From positions 372,001 to 436,000 of the forward strand of contig JAACJM010000047.1 of the NCBI GenBank assembly GCA_013368315.1: DNA of 64,000 nt, given 5' to 3'. Position numbers and translations under genes: made by a program. The DNA is from Tetrapyrgos nigripes (taxonomy: Eukaryota; Basidiomycota; Agaricomycetes; Agaricales; Campanellaceae). This document shows positions 35,704-46,534 of the stretch, piece by piece (position 1 is the first letter of the stretch; each line of letters begins with the position of its first letter). The notes under the pieces were generated by a model. The model worked only from the letters and a program-made list of their open reading frames with translations, did not search any database and was not told the DNA's origin.

Positions 35704-37134
35704 CTACAGTACCAGATCAGGATCGGGTTCTGCGTCCGAGCCACTATTGTATTCAGGCTCATCTTCATCAATTACTGCTTCTCTATCCACTGGGTCCATG
35801 GCTTGGTCTATGATCTGCTCGTCAATTTCACCTCTATCCTCACCATTCTCATCATCAGTCGTCTCATCTCTGTCGAAATCGGAAATGTGTCGAGCCAAAG
35901 AAGCTCGAGTGACGAAAAGAATTGCTTGGCCAGCGTCATGGGGGTTGCGAGCACATCGCCCAACCTTCTGCACAAATGACAGGAAAGAACGAGGTTCCAA
36001 CCAAGTTCCAACCAAAGGACGACGCGCAGTACATTCTTGAAATCCATACCCTGATAGTAAGTTAGTGTTTAAGACCACAAAGCAGATACTACATTCCAAG
36101 TGCATCTGTAGCAATGACAACCTTAAGATATCCGCTTCGTAACTTTTCTTCAACTTCAGTCTTCCTATCTCCAATATTTCGATGATGGAATTCGATGGTG
36201 TCACGGGACATAGTGGGAAAACAATGGGCACGGAGAAAATCCTGAATGGCCTCGGCCTCCTTTCGAGTATTCACATAGATGAGGGTCTGCTTGAAGTTGT
36301 CTGGATTGGTGTCTTTCGGAAAAAGGAATAGAAGATCTGCATATGTTTGAATGAGGTGTTGAATGACACGAACGGAGAGTCCGACGTTGGGTTTTGCATT
36401 AGAAACGGCGACAAGATCATAGTTCTCGCCCAAGTCGAGCTTTTCCACTATCAGTTCACGGACATCTTGCGGCATAGTGGCCGACGCGATGAGAACAGGG
36501 ACGTGACTCGGACAGCGAGCAAGCAGCTTCCCTACAGCGTCATAACGAGGACGAAAGTCTCCACCCCATTCTGCAATGCAATGGGCTTCATCAACGATAA
36601 CCGAGACGCATGCTGACTTGAATTCGTCCGTCTTCAAGAGCTGCTCGTGGAAGGAAGACTTTCAGGCGGTCTCAGGGGAAGTAAGAATGACCTGGTACTT
36701 GAGGCGACGTGTAGGGGGTTGACTGGGGTCCATGGTGATTTCCTGGCATCGTATGAGCGCAAATACGCGAGAATATCATAAGAAACACGCACCTCAAATA
36801 ACTCTTCAGCCTTACTAGACGAGTTTAAGGCAACAGCTTGTATGCCCTTGCCCAACAAATCCTTCACCTGCGCATCCATCAAAGCATTGAGTGGACTTAT
36901 AACCAGGACGACTTTCTGAGACTGAGGGTTGAGTTCCGAGTGGTAGAAAAGTGGGTACCAGAAAGAGAGGGTCTTCCCGCCGCCTGTAGGCACGTCATAC
37001 ATCGTACTTATGCCTTGTATGATGTTACGGCCGGCTTTTTCTTGATGTTCGCGGAGGGAGGGGATACTCCAGGTCTTGCATAAGGTATCTCTAGCGCGTT
37101 GAAGTGCTGCTTCGTCAATAGTTGGTCTGTCCAT
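35704..37134 (-). pseudogene. RecQ-like DEAH helicase, disrupted
   Basis: The helicase core is easy to read on the minus strand: MYDVPTGGGKTLSFW (motif I), LVISPLNALMDAQV, VIVDEAHCIAEWG (motif II), VLIASATMPQDVREL (III), TLIYVNTRKEAEAI (IV), KVVIATDALGM then GMDFKNVLRVVLWLE (V), and FVQKVGRCARNP (VI). Three breaks are visible. An in-frame TGA at 36664-36662 follows TSPETA. The intron after LGM (GTAGTA...TATCAG, about 36096-36053) leaves the phase one base short. A perfect 11-bp tandem duplication (GTTCCAACCAA at 35994-36004 and 36005-36015, plus strand) shifts the frame inside motif V-VI. The C-terminus is acidic, with no RQC or HRDC domain. Sequencing error could explain one lesion but not all three. 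RecQ-like fragments are common in agaricomycete genomes. Confidence 0.75.
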
Positions 37135-37483
37135 GGTACAGGAAGTGAAACAAAGAGCCGGAAGTGATCGAGGTCATTGCACGAGAACGGGAGCAAATAT
37201 CGCGAAACGGAAAACATGGAACGTTTCGTATTAGCCGGTACGCTAACTCTACATGGTTGTAGGTACCGTAACGCGAAGTGTTGGTGCAAGCTGTCGCGGG
37301 ATGGTCGAGAAATTTGGCTAAGTCAAAACAAGCACGTGATTTGGGCGCGACCCACAAAAGACTAAGTGCCGGATTTTGTTCCAGTCGCTCCGCCAAGCGG
37401 TTTGATCGACTTTCTTCAGAAGTGACTGGCTCGAGTCTAGGGTTCAAGAGGCCTCCCCTATTTACTGTTGTTTCTGCACCACC

Positions 37484-38707
37484 ATGATGGATCCCTTCTT
37501 TTCCTCGCCGTTCCCCAGTTCTAAGCCCACTTCCACCGAGTTCGGCACCTCATCTACGCTTTCAAGCATGAAGATCTTGGAGAGCTGGACTGACTGTACT
37601 ACCCAACAACTTCTCCTTCCAAGATGTAGTACACCTCGATGAAGCCCTTACATCTGGCGAGTGGAGATGGTCCCAAGTTTGGAAGGGAAAGCTCTGTCCT
37701 GAGAAGAAGAAAGGAAGTGTCAAGAAAGGCTCTCGCGTGAAGAAAGGACCTTCCAAGCCTGAGGAGGAAAAACAAGTCGTCATCAAAATCTTTCAACAAA
37801 GCAAGTTCCCAGAGTATTATTCTGGAGCCGAAGTGACTTGGAAAGAGGCTCATGCCTACAAAAAGATGATGAAGCTGCAAGGTGAGTACTGTCATAATTT
37901 GAAGCCGCCATTGCAAAGTTGATTGAAGTGGTTATGAAGGAAAAGTGATACCGAAATCGTTTGGCTTCCACAAAGTTCGTTTTCCGAGTCTTTTTCGCTC
38001 TCAGTTACTCTCAACGATACCTATAGGTTTATGCTCCTGCAAGTAATGGGAGACCGGAGCCATGTTACGCGCACGTTCTGGAATACCTGCCTTTGTCCTC
38101 ATTACGTTTATTGGAGCAGCAAGCACGCTCAACGCGCCTCAGCGGGGAAACCGTATCGTCCTTGGTCCGTCCATCAGGTTCCACTCGATTTCCCTCTGAT
38201 TTTGACTTGCTTTTTTTTTGGTAGCTGGACAACCTCGTCTCTAGTCTACATGAAGTCCACGAATGCGGTATCGCACATAACGATATCATCAACATCAGCA
38301 ATGTTCTGGTAGAGACTTCAACTACTGACGCGGAAGTTCTTCTAGTCACCAAGGTTGTCTTGATTGACTTTTCGATGTCTGTCGATGCAGAACCTGACGC
38401 CCTCAAGAATGACGGAAATAGGTTAGTGATACCCCAATCTTCTATACAATTGTTTCACGCACTCATTTTCCTCATCAGTGTCATAGGACTCATTGGGGAG
38501 CTCCATGTCAGCCAGCGCATACTTACAGTTCTCCAGTGGTACGAGCGTAATTCCGATAAACCGTATGCAAAGGGAGTTTTCGCGAATGTCGACCTCAACC
38601 CCGGAAAGAAGAGGAAACCACGCATTCCAGGAGAGTATCCGGAATCTTTCAAGAGGTTCCGTGCCATCACCCTTGGACATCGTGCTGAGTTGGAAGCGGA
38701 ATCGTAG
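37484..38707 (+). CDS. Fungal protein-kinase-like protein, 5' end disturbed
   Basis: This frame belongs to the fungal protein-kinase-like group. After an N-terminal frame from the ATG at 37484 (MMDPFFSSPFPSS), the reading frame must shift by one near 37585 to continue into FSFQDVVHLDEALTSGEW. No intron explains the shift. From there exons end at 37881 and run 37940-37974, 38027-38164, 38225-38421 and 38479-38707. Kinase-like marks are QVVIKIFQQSKFPEYY (ATP-binding Lys), CYAHVLEYLPLSSLR (hinge), ECGIAHNDIINISNVLV (catalytic-loop-like, with HND rather than HRD) and KVVLIDFSMS (IDF in place of DFG). The tail is basic. The activation segment is lost, so catalysis is doubtful. The gene may be a pseudogene or have an unrecognised first exon. 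Confidence 0.55.
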
Positions 38708-39996
38708 CCGTCAATCATGCCCTTTGTTGTATCATTGCCTGTAGCGCTAGCCTTATGCACTCTAAATACTTTTCAAACGACCTCGGACCTTAGTTATTTT
38801 TTGTATTCAATGGTTTTATTTTCGCAGTCAGTTTGAATCAAAGCGCTCGTGAAAACCCTCGCTTCCAAGTCTACACGGTTATCTGACAATCAATCGATGC
38901 GCCTTCCAAGTTGCCTCTTTAATATCCATCCAGTGCAACCCGACATTATTTCCAACCCGCTGCCAACGTTGAATCAAAGTTGTGGCCTACCTGAATATGT
39001 AAATCGCACTCAATCATCTGGGTTGGACAGGCCTTCAAGTTATCAAAACTTCACAAAAGGCATACCATGAATTCACCAAACACAGCCGCTGCGCTCGGAA
39101 GAAGAGATTGGGTACGGTGGTGTAGGTGAGTGCACCGGTGCTCGATGTGCGTTCTGACGCGTAATCTTGTTCAGGTTGACTGAAAGTGACGGTAATTGTG
39201 GTTGTTGAGTACGTCCTAGCCTATTCAAGTTGTGATGTTTCCTTACCTTTCTCAGTTCAGCTACGCGCGTCTCGATTCTCAACCGGCCCCAAATATCTCG
39301 CCTTCGCACTGCAAGGTCCCTGGGCTTTCGAGAGGGAGAGTATACGGTATTGAGGAAGGGGCTTCGTCTAGTCTTGCGTGGCACATTGCGTCGCAACACT
39401 TTCTAGCATTCTCTTGTATGAGTGTTTCTCTCAGCAGATGAAGGACCCTTTACGATTTCACCGAGCCGGATTATTGCACTATTGGAGACCCGCCTTGCTC
39501 AATGGCTTGCTCGGCGGTCCAGGATAATGATTCGCTTCTACTAGTGACCGAACCTGGCTTTCAACTTCTCCTTTACGAAAGCCGTTCTCCATTTACCGAT
39601 CCGTCTATATGTCTCATTCTCAAATAAAACCACGGTTTCTACATACTCCATCCACACCACACTATACAACTTCCACCCCGTTACCGACGCCATTCTGAGC
39701 ATGCGTTTATTCTAACGAACTGCTTCCCTGCGATCATGATGCCTCTTAACGACACGCTTTGCCTCACCTCCACCCGCGTCACGGCTTCGTTTGAGCAATA
39801 ACTCTACTACTCACCATACAGCCACAACCGCAACCACGTATGGAAGTATGTATGGAAGTTTTGGGGTAGAGATTTAGCCAGAGGGCCAGAGAAGCAGAAG
39901 CAGAAGCATGTGTATACACAGCTCAAACGATATCATGCTGCCTTCCCGTTTTCCGGTCTTCCCAAGCTCTTCGCATTTCAAGGTTGACGGTTCACG
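38708..39996. other. Intergenic stretch of about 1.3 kb
   Basis: No recognisable gene. A small repeat of tatggaag occurs near 39840-39857. Several short frames on both strands lack family resemblance. Confidence 0.45.
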
Positions 39997-40520
39997 ATGA
40001 AAACTCTTTCTATCGTCGTCGTCGTCACCCTTGGCTTCGGTCTCGGCACTCTATCCACTTCTGCCTCGTCATCTTCTCCCACCATCCCAATCGCAATCTC
40101 ACACGTCCACGGCTATACCCGCTTTTCCCGTGCCTCCTCACCACTGCCCCATCCACTCAAATTTGCACTAACCCAACCATCCTCCTCCTTATCGCAAATT
40201 GACCGATACCTATACGAAGTATCGGACCCATCTTCAGATAAATTCGGTAAACACTGGAGCGTGGAGAGGATAAGAGAGGTTTTTGAGCCGAGTGGGGAGA
40301 CGGTAAGGATTGTGAGGGAGTGGTTGGAGGAGACGGGGTATGAGGATGACGAGAACGAGACGATGACGAACATATCTAAACCAAAACCCAAACCCAAAAG
40401 GGCAGTTACGTATAAAAATGGATGGATAGAGGTCCATGCTACAGTCGGAGAAGCAGAGAGGTTGTTGTCCACGGAATATCACGTTTATGCGCATATTGAT
40501 CGATGCTATCTCAGCCTCCC
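39997..40520 (+). pseudogene. Sedolisin (S53) pro-domain remnant
   Basis: The ATG at 39997 opens MKTLSIVVVVTLGFGLGTLS, a signal peptide. A pro-kumamolisin-type activation domain follows: FALTQPSSSLSQIDRYLYEV, SDKFGKHWSVERIREVFEPS, TVRIVREWLEETGYED, GWIEVHATVGEAERLL and STEYHVYAH. The same blocks occur in the complete sedolisin at 47756-50449 ([28 protein letters not shown]). After about 40500 the similarity stops: no catalytic Glu/Asp, SGD or GTSAS segment follows in any frame up to the ferric reductase gene. This is therefore a truncated copy, either a decayed paralogue or a stand-alone pro-peptide. The frame continues open to 40677, but that part looks random. A stand-alone inhibitor role is conceivable because such pro-domains inhibit their own proteases. 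Confidence 0.6.
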
Positions 40521-40824
40521 AGTCCCTGACTCTTATCGGTTTCTGGGCTGTCTTGGAAACTTGGGATATTCTCCTACTCGACCAAATACACCGCATTGCT
40601 TGGGACTTCGTGGTCAACTTTACCTGTGCCGCGGTCAATCGTGGTTGCGTTTCATATGCGTTCTCATATCGATTTGATCATTTCCTGCGCATCAGGAATA
40701 TGAAAGACGGCATTTGGTTGGGTCAAAGTTGTAGATATGCCGATATTTTCTTGGCTAGATACCTTACTTAAGACTTTTGTGTGTATATCTTGACCCAACA
40801 CGCATTTTCACCCCCAGCGTCATC

Positions 40825-43258
40825 ATGGCTCGCGAGTGGCTTTCGATGCCTATCCAATGGCTACACGGGCCACGGGCTCCCAATCCTAATAGCACATCTC
40901 TTCACATCTCGGAACTGTCTGAACAAGAAAGAAATTTGCTGCTTTCCAAATTTCACTATGTGCGTTTCTGTCTTGTCCATCTAGTATGAGGACTGACCAT
41001 TCACCCAGTATTATACATCTGATTGGGATTGGGGTCTACCAACCATTGAATTCTTCTGTGCTGGGATTGGTCTCATAATCGTTTGCAGTGCCATTTTCCG
41101 TATTCGCGGCCGGCGTGCTCGTACAATGCGGTCAAATAGCGTCACACACGCTGTTCCTGGCCTGTTAGATAGACTCACAGCAGCCGCTCGGTACACCGTA
41201 GCTCAGCAATATCGAGTGCCATTGTTTGGCTGGTATTCTCCTCCACTCGGTGCTATCATAGTCATAGCTGGAATATTCACGTTTCTGATGGGTTAGCTGA
41301 ATACTTTCATCTCTGGTTATGATGGCAAACCATGTTCTTTTTCAGGGTTTATGCTTTCTGTGCGACCATACTACTGGAGCAATCCTCTCATGGGTCACAG
41401 TCCGCCTATCGCTACACGAACCGGATGGATTTCCCTTGGTATAATGCCCTTCATGTTGTCAGTATGCCTCAGTTGAAAGTCTTCCTTCCTTGCCACTGAC
41501 AGAACTTGTGATACAGTGCTTTCTCCACGAAGGTTAACTGGGTCGGCTTACTCACCGAGACGTCTCACGAAAAATTGCAAGTCTTTCATCGTTGGACGGC
41601 TCTTTTTATGTGTATGGTCTTGTGGTTTCACAGTGACCCTGCCTCGAGCTGAACTCTCGACAGACATAACGAGCCTCGTGCATACTTTCCCATTCATCGT
41701 TGCAAGGATAAGAGATGGCACAATGGAGGTGAACTGGAGAACTGGGAATTTCTATTGGACAGGAGTAGCGGCTCTCGTACCTCAGGTCTGTCGGAAATTG
41801 CTATTGTGAGGCTACATATTCACTCGGTGATTTTTTTTTCAGACATGGTTGATTTTCATGTCTTGGGGCATAGTCAGGAATAGATATTATGAGTTCTTCA
41901 AAAAGTAAGTGTGTCGTTTTCCAAATGAGCAGCCTCTAATCTTGAACATTTCCTTGCAATCCGAATAGAATGCATATGATGTGAGGTTTTCTGGCTATCA
42001 TTCGCTTATCCTGACTGACGATATCTTGCAGAGCTGGTGTCCTCTTCATGATGTTCCTCTTCGTTCATGTAAACGGGCAGTTATATTCTTGGTATGGCCC
42101 ATACCTAGCTTCCAGCGTCTCTAAATGCTAATTCTGAACAGGGACTACTTTTTGGCTACTTTTGCCATCTACTTTTCGGCTTTTTTCATTCGCAACTTGA
42201 AAACTTTATACAACGGATTCGCCCTCCCTGCCTCTCTCCAAACTCTACCTGATGGTATGCTCAAACTCAACGTAACGACTCCTGCACGCGTTAAATGGGC
42301 TCCGGGTCAGCACTTCATCATCCGTTTCCTACACCTTGGTATTCATGCCTTCAGTTCCCATCCCTTTACGGTGGCCTCCATCGCGAGCAGAGACGGGGAA
42401 CAGAGTGATTTGGAATTGGTTTTCGCTGCGCAAGGGGGTATCACGAAGAGGCTAAAGGACGTGGTGGCCGGAAAGCCATCGAAAGCTTTCAAAGTATGGA
42501 TTGACGGTCCGTATGGTGGCCCGCCAGTATCGGTCAGTCAGTACGATCGTGTTTATTTGATGGCTGGAGGAAGTGGTAAGGCATGCTCTACCTCTTGAGT
42601 GGCGTTCGTGGAGTTCAACTGTTTATATCACAGGGGTCGCGTTCACGCTCGCTCTCCTCAGAGATTTGACGCAACGAGCAAGGAAGGGGGAGCTAAAGTG
42701 CACGCATGTCGAGTTCATTCTTGCTGTGAAGAAATCTGGTCAGTCTGCGGGTTTCGATATGTGAAGACAGACGGGTTCTTACTTCTGACCAGAAACCTTG
42801 CTATGGATGGAAGATGAGTTTGCCGGTGCAAGGGCTCATGGTATCGCTATCCAACTACATGTCACTCAACCTGGCCACGACATAAAGCGGGAAAAATCTG
42901 TGGATGTAGAGGACGACAGCATTGACGACAAGTCGATGGAGAAACCTATAGCTTACGGAAGACCTAATCTCCCTGCCATTGTCTACCAGGTCTGTCGGAC
43001 GCAGCAAGGCACAATTGCTATTGCTGGTACGTTATTCATTGACTGGAAGCCTGCAAATTGAACTAATGGCTGCTCTATTAGCCTGTGGTCCTGCATCCTT
43101 CTTGTACGATCTTCGAAACGCAGTGGCTGATTGTCAACTAGCTATTGCTGACGGATACGGGAGATGCAAGGACCTTTACCTCCATACAGAGACTTTCAGG
43201 TATGTGAATCTGCGTTTCTCCCGGATATGAAGCTGATGCTATGTGCGGTAGTTGGTGA
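40825..43258 (+). CDS. FRE-type ferric/cupric reductase (NADPH oxidase superfamily)
   Basis: This plasma-membrane haem flavoprotein passes electrons from cytosolic NADPH to extracellular Fe3+ or Cu2+. Thirteen exons (40825-40959, 41009-41291, 41346-41457, 41517-41611, 41664-41785, 41843-41904, 41969-41980, 42032-42091, 42142-42575, 42634-42738, 42793-43026, 43082-43199, 43252-43258) give 592 residues. Marks are the ferric-reductase membrane domain with haem histidines in HEKLQVFHRW, LVHTFPFIV, KMHMIAGVLF and FVHVNGQ, the FAD site HAFSSHPFTVASI, the NADPH loop MAGGSGVAFTLALLRDL, and the nucleotide end ACGPASFLYDLRNAV. Exon seven is only 12 nt and the last coding exon 7 nt, encoding the terminal W and stop of ETFSW. 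Neither changes the frame wrongly and both restore family sequence. No signal peptide is obvious. Siderophore or iron-uptake neighbours are absent. Confidence 0.92.
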
Positions 43259-43282
43259 TCTGACGTACTTAAATAAGGAACA

Positions 43283-43492
43283 ATGAGAGCACTCTCCACT
43301 GCGGGCGGTCATTGATATTTGCAGCATTTGTAGGACTTAAATTACGAATTTTTCGCACAATTTCTAGGCTGGTAAAGTCAAAGTATTTGTCAGTATTTGC
43401 CTTATCAGCCTAGAAATCGTGTGAAAAATCCGTAATTCAAGTCCCAACAAACATGCCTGCAAATATCAATGGCCGCCCGTAGTGCTCATCAT
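43283..43492. mobile_element. MITE-like hairpin element
   Basis: About 85 bp at the left (ggcggtcattgatatttgc ... tttctaggctg, to 43371) is repeated in inverted orientation at the right (cagcctagaaatcg ... gcaaatatcaatggccgccc, 43407-43480). A loop of about 35 bp separates the arms. Arms match with scattered mismatches and small gaps, and end near gagcact/agtgctc. There is no coding capacity. Long imperfect terminal inverted repeats with a tiny centre are typical of a folded miniature inverted-repeat transposable element. It sits just behind the ferric reductase stop codon and may form part of its 3' untranslated region. A clear target-site duplication could not be assigned. Confidence 0.75.
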
Positions 43493-44219
43493 TGATTAAT
43501 ATTGATTCATCGTCCGCCACTACACACATTTTTACGTCAGCCTTTTATGCGCAGGATCTAGAGGTCTACATGCACCTCACACTTGCGTTACAATCTTTTT
43601 CAAGTTCAACTCCGCACCTCACTGCAGCTTCACATTTTTGGCTGTTCTTATCAGTTCACTCACCCTACACGTTGTCTTGCTCCCTATTCCCAAAAAATCA
43701 AACCACTCCGCAACCCAAGAGTCCATCGGATGATTATTGTTCCTACACTCAATCTGTTCAAGGCTGTCTGACGCAGTTGTCCCCCAGTCGCGATCCGATG
43801 ACACTGGCTTTCACTGGAATGTAATCTTTTAACTGTCCCTAATTCTCGTCATTGCTTCTTCTGAATGTGTGTAGCGTTCACTGGATCATCTTTGGCTGGG
43901 GCCAATCATCTTGCTAAACTTTTGATCTATTCCCAGGATTCTACCACTAGATACGAAGAAAAAGATGACCACAACTATAAATACTTGCTGAATGTGGACC
44001 AGCGGGTTATCACTGGCGGGTATGAGTCTGTTCCCCTTTCTTCCAGTTTTCAATCACCCGTTACAATGGCTTCACAGTGTATATAACACGAGCTAGGAAT
44101 TTGCCTCAATGTACAGTAAGATTCAGATTTCTTGACAACAAAATCACTATTAAATACAAATTTGCTGGTGAATCCCTTGACAGGATTGACACCTTTCAAA
44201 CAGCCAGGCATACATCCAC
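43493..44219 (+). other. Stretch with unassigned open frames
   Basis: Plus-strand frames from 43570 (MHLTLALQSFSSSTPHLTAA) and 43865-44086 (FTGSSLAGANHLAKLLIYSQ) could be joined by an intron starting GTAATC near 43821 and ending TGTAG near 43876, but the phase fit is poor and no family is recognised. It may be a fast-evolving small gene or chance. Confidence 0.2.
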
Positions 44220-45606
44220 TTAGACCTTCGTGTCGGAGTCTGACATCAAACTTCCTCCAGAACGTTTGTTGTGTTCCAACGACACAACATGGGCGGTTGA
44301 CTCTTGATTTCCAGTCTTGAAAATCATGGAGGTATACTTTTCAGCAGTGCGAGTTGTCCATCCGCTTCCAACCATCACACGCAGAATGATAAGATCAGAG
44401 CTTATGCACTGGAAACTCTAGGGTAAGTGACGGTGAAGAGGAAGGTAGCAGACACTCTTACCATCCACTGCACCATGAGCTGAAGGAATACATTTGAGAC
44501 GGGATTATTCTTGTTGTACCTATTAGCGACATCAGAAGGTCTATACGTGACCGTTGACGAGCAATACTCACAAGATGAGGAAAATGAAACCAACAGTACC
44601 ATACATCGCAGAACTTTCCAGTAAGATCGGCCATGCCGATATGTAGTGATCCCGATACTCCGGTGTATTCCCAAGAGCTTTTGTCGTTTGACGTTGTAGG
44701 TAGATCAAACGAAAGACAATGACGAGGGTAATAAGCACTTGCAAGGAAAGACTGATTGAGAAGAAGGCTGTTCCAAACTTGACCGCATCCGCAGAATTGA
44801 AGGTATGTCCTGGTTGAGAACTAGTGAAAAGCAAAAGGATGCCCATGACTGTAACGGTATCGGTCCATCAGCTCGGAGGCTTTGTACAGGCGAGGAAGAC
44901 AGACTTACCAAAAGAGCCCAAGAACGCGACAACGGCCAAGGATACAATCCAATATACACCCCAAATAACGTAAAGTCGCCAAATCTAAACCACAGAAACA
45001 TCAGATCATTTCATTCTGTCCAACCTGGTCGAACGCACCATGAGCATATCGTTGAGCCAGATTGAAATGGTAGGGAAAATGTTATTGCCAACCAACACCA
45101 TTGCAGACCTGAAGTTGTTCTGTGCAAACGTGGCTGGTCCTCCTGCACGCAATGAGCTCCATACAGTCCTTCTGACGATCAGTACTGGTGTTACCCACCT
45201 GGATCATTACGGTGAGTGATGTACCCGTCAACTACAAAGCATACATTAGTGTTGAAACCATAATCACTTTAAGTTAACGCACTGTTTGCTTGGATATTGG
45301 TGCCAACATATGTTGTGGATAAGCCGAAGATAACGGTCATATAAGCCATGAACAACCAGCATAGAGTGTTTGAGCCCCGTCTTTTATCACCAAGTCTGAC
45401 GAAGGAGAAGTACATGGCAGAACCATACACTGCGAAATGGATCCCTGTAAACGAAAAGGAAGTCAGGCTATGACTGCCTGATGATGAGAAGCGATAGTAC
45501 CCCAAGACATGGCCCCGAGGTAGCTGCCAATGAGCAAAGTACGCTCAAAGTCGTAAGCTGACGGTGGCTCCCCCGCGTCAGGGAAAGTAACATTGCCAGA
45601 AGACAT
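44220..45606 (-). CDS. Agaricomycete seven-helix membrane protein
   Basis: Eight exons (45606-45501, 45444-45283, 45231-45199, 45142-45039, 44984-44909, 44848-44572, 44519-44462, 44417-44220) give 337 residues. It fits a large, poorly described agaricomycete family that starts DFERTLLIGSYLGAMSWGIH and has seven hydrophobic segments. Examples are CWLFMAYMTVIFGLSTTYVG, IWRLYVIWGVYWIVSLAVVA, FFSISLSLQVLITLVIVFRL and LLESSAMYGTVGFIFLILY. A polar loop NIDGYITHRNDPGGPATF follows helix two, where members carry a proline/glycine segment. The short cytosolic tail is polar. Exon three has just 33 nt. Function is unknown; the topology would suit a receptor or transporter, but this is not established. 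All splice phases agree. Confidence 0.8.
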
Positions 45607-46534
45607 TGTCAACCACTGAAGACGGTGTCAAGGTAGGGCACCAAGGAACGTTAGCCTTGCCATTGGTCTAAAGTACTATATTTATACACAGAGTGGGAGT
45701 ACTTGAGACGGTGGCGATTAATTAACAGGTACACAGTGAGGCACGCCCGTTCAAGTGTTGATGGAAGGCGCTCTAACGCAATGATGCAATGAGACGATGT
45801 ATGGCTAGAGTGTGTCAGAATACAGCGTCTTGTGGCAACTATACTCACCTGCTCTTGCCAGTATTGCAAATGTCTTTCATGCTCAGCGTCGCGTTGTTTT
45901 TGGTGGAACCAGAACAGACCCCACAGTGTCCCAACAGCGCTATTGAAACAGACTAATGAGTTTCCAGGATTCGTAACTAACTCAACGACTACTGGAACAT
46001 AAACCCATGCCCTGGCTCTATGCGAGAGAGAGCCGCATCGCGCTTGCAGACAGTTCCATGTTTTGCACCTGATGGAGGACATGAGAGTTAGCAAAGGTTG
46101 CAATTTGAGGGTCGTCGCTGACTCTTTATCGACACCACAATTCTGTCCTTGTTCTCGCTCTTCCATGCATTTGAGCTGTTGAGAGTCACAGCACCACAAT
46201 CAAACGCGGCAGTTTTCTCTGTGGTCCCATACTCAGTTCCAGCACATGGTTCAACCGTCACGATGTTGGTTCCCTGGTTTGTGATGATGTATGATCAATG
46301 ATGAATCCGTTTGTGAGGGTGCGAGTCATTGTAGTACTGTCGTAACTCGCCGTGAATAGGTTACCGCCCTCTTTAGCTAGGAGAAGGCGAGCGTCAGGCG
46401 CGAAGCGCTAAGGATGGGAGCTTGGACTTTGGACAGAACTCCTAGCGAACCGGGCCGGGTAAACGGTGGTTGTCCTCAACCATTATCTCCTCTCAGGCTC
46501 TTCTTCCCTCTTACCTTCCACAATCCTTAAAGAC
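45607..46534 (-). other. Intergenic region with a possible antisense membrane-protein gene
   Basis: Upstream of the seven-helix gene the minus strand shows pieces that could belong to a small membrane protein: ATG near 46329 opening MTRTLTNGFIIDHTSSQ, then after a possible acceptor GTNIVTVEPCAGTEYGTTE and LNSSNAWKSENKDRIVV, and lower down AVGTLWGLFWFHQKQRDAEH. No complete, phase-consistent model could be assembled, and the first piece would overlap the Tls1 promoter. It may be a gene relic or chance. Confidence 0.25.

Noticed and set aside
40530..40771. Frame reading LETWDILLLDQIHRIAWDFV after the sedolisin remnant
   Set aside because: It loosely resembles a short agaricomycete membrane-domain motif, but only over about 15 residues and without a continuing gene; treated as chance or unreadable debris.
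43619..43804. Antisense frame opposite the orphan open frames
   Set aside because: Short and without similarity; neither strand gives a convincing gene here.
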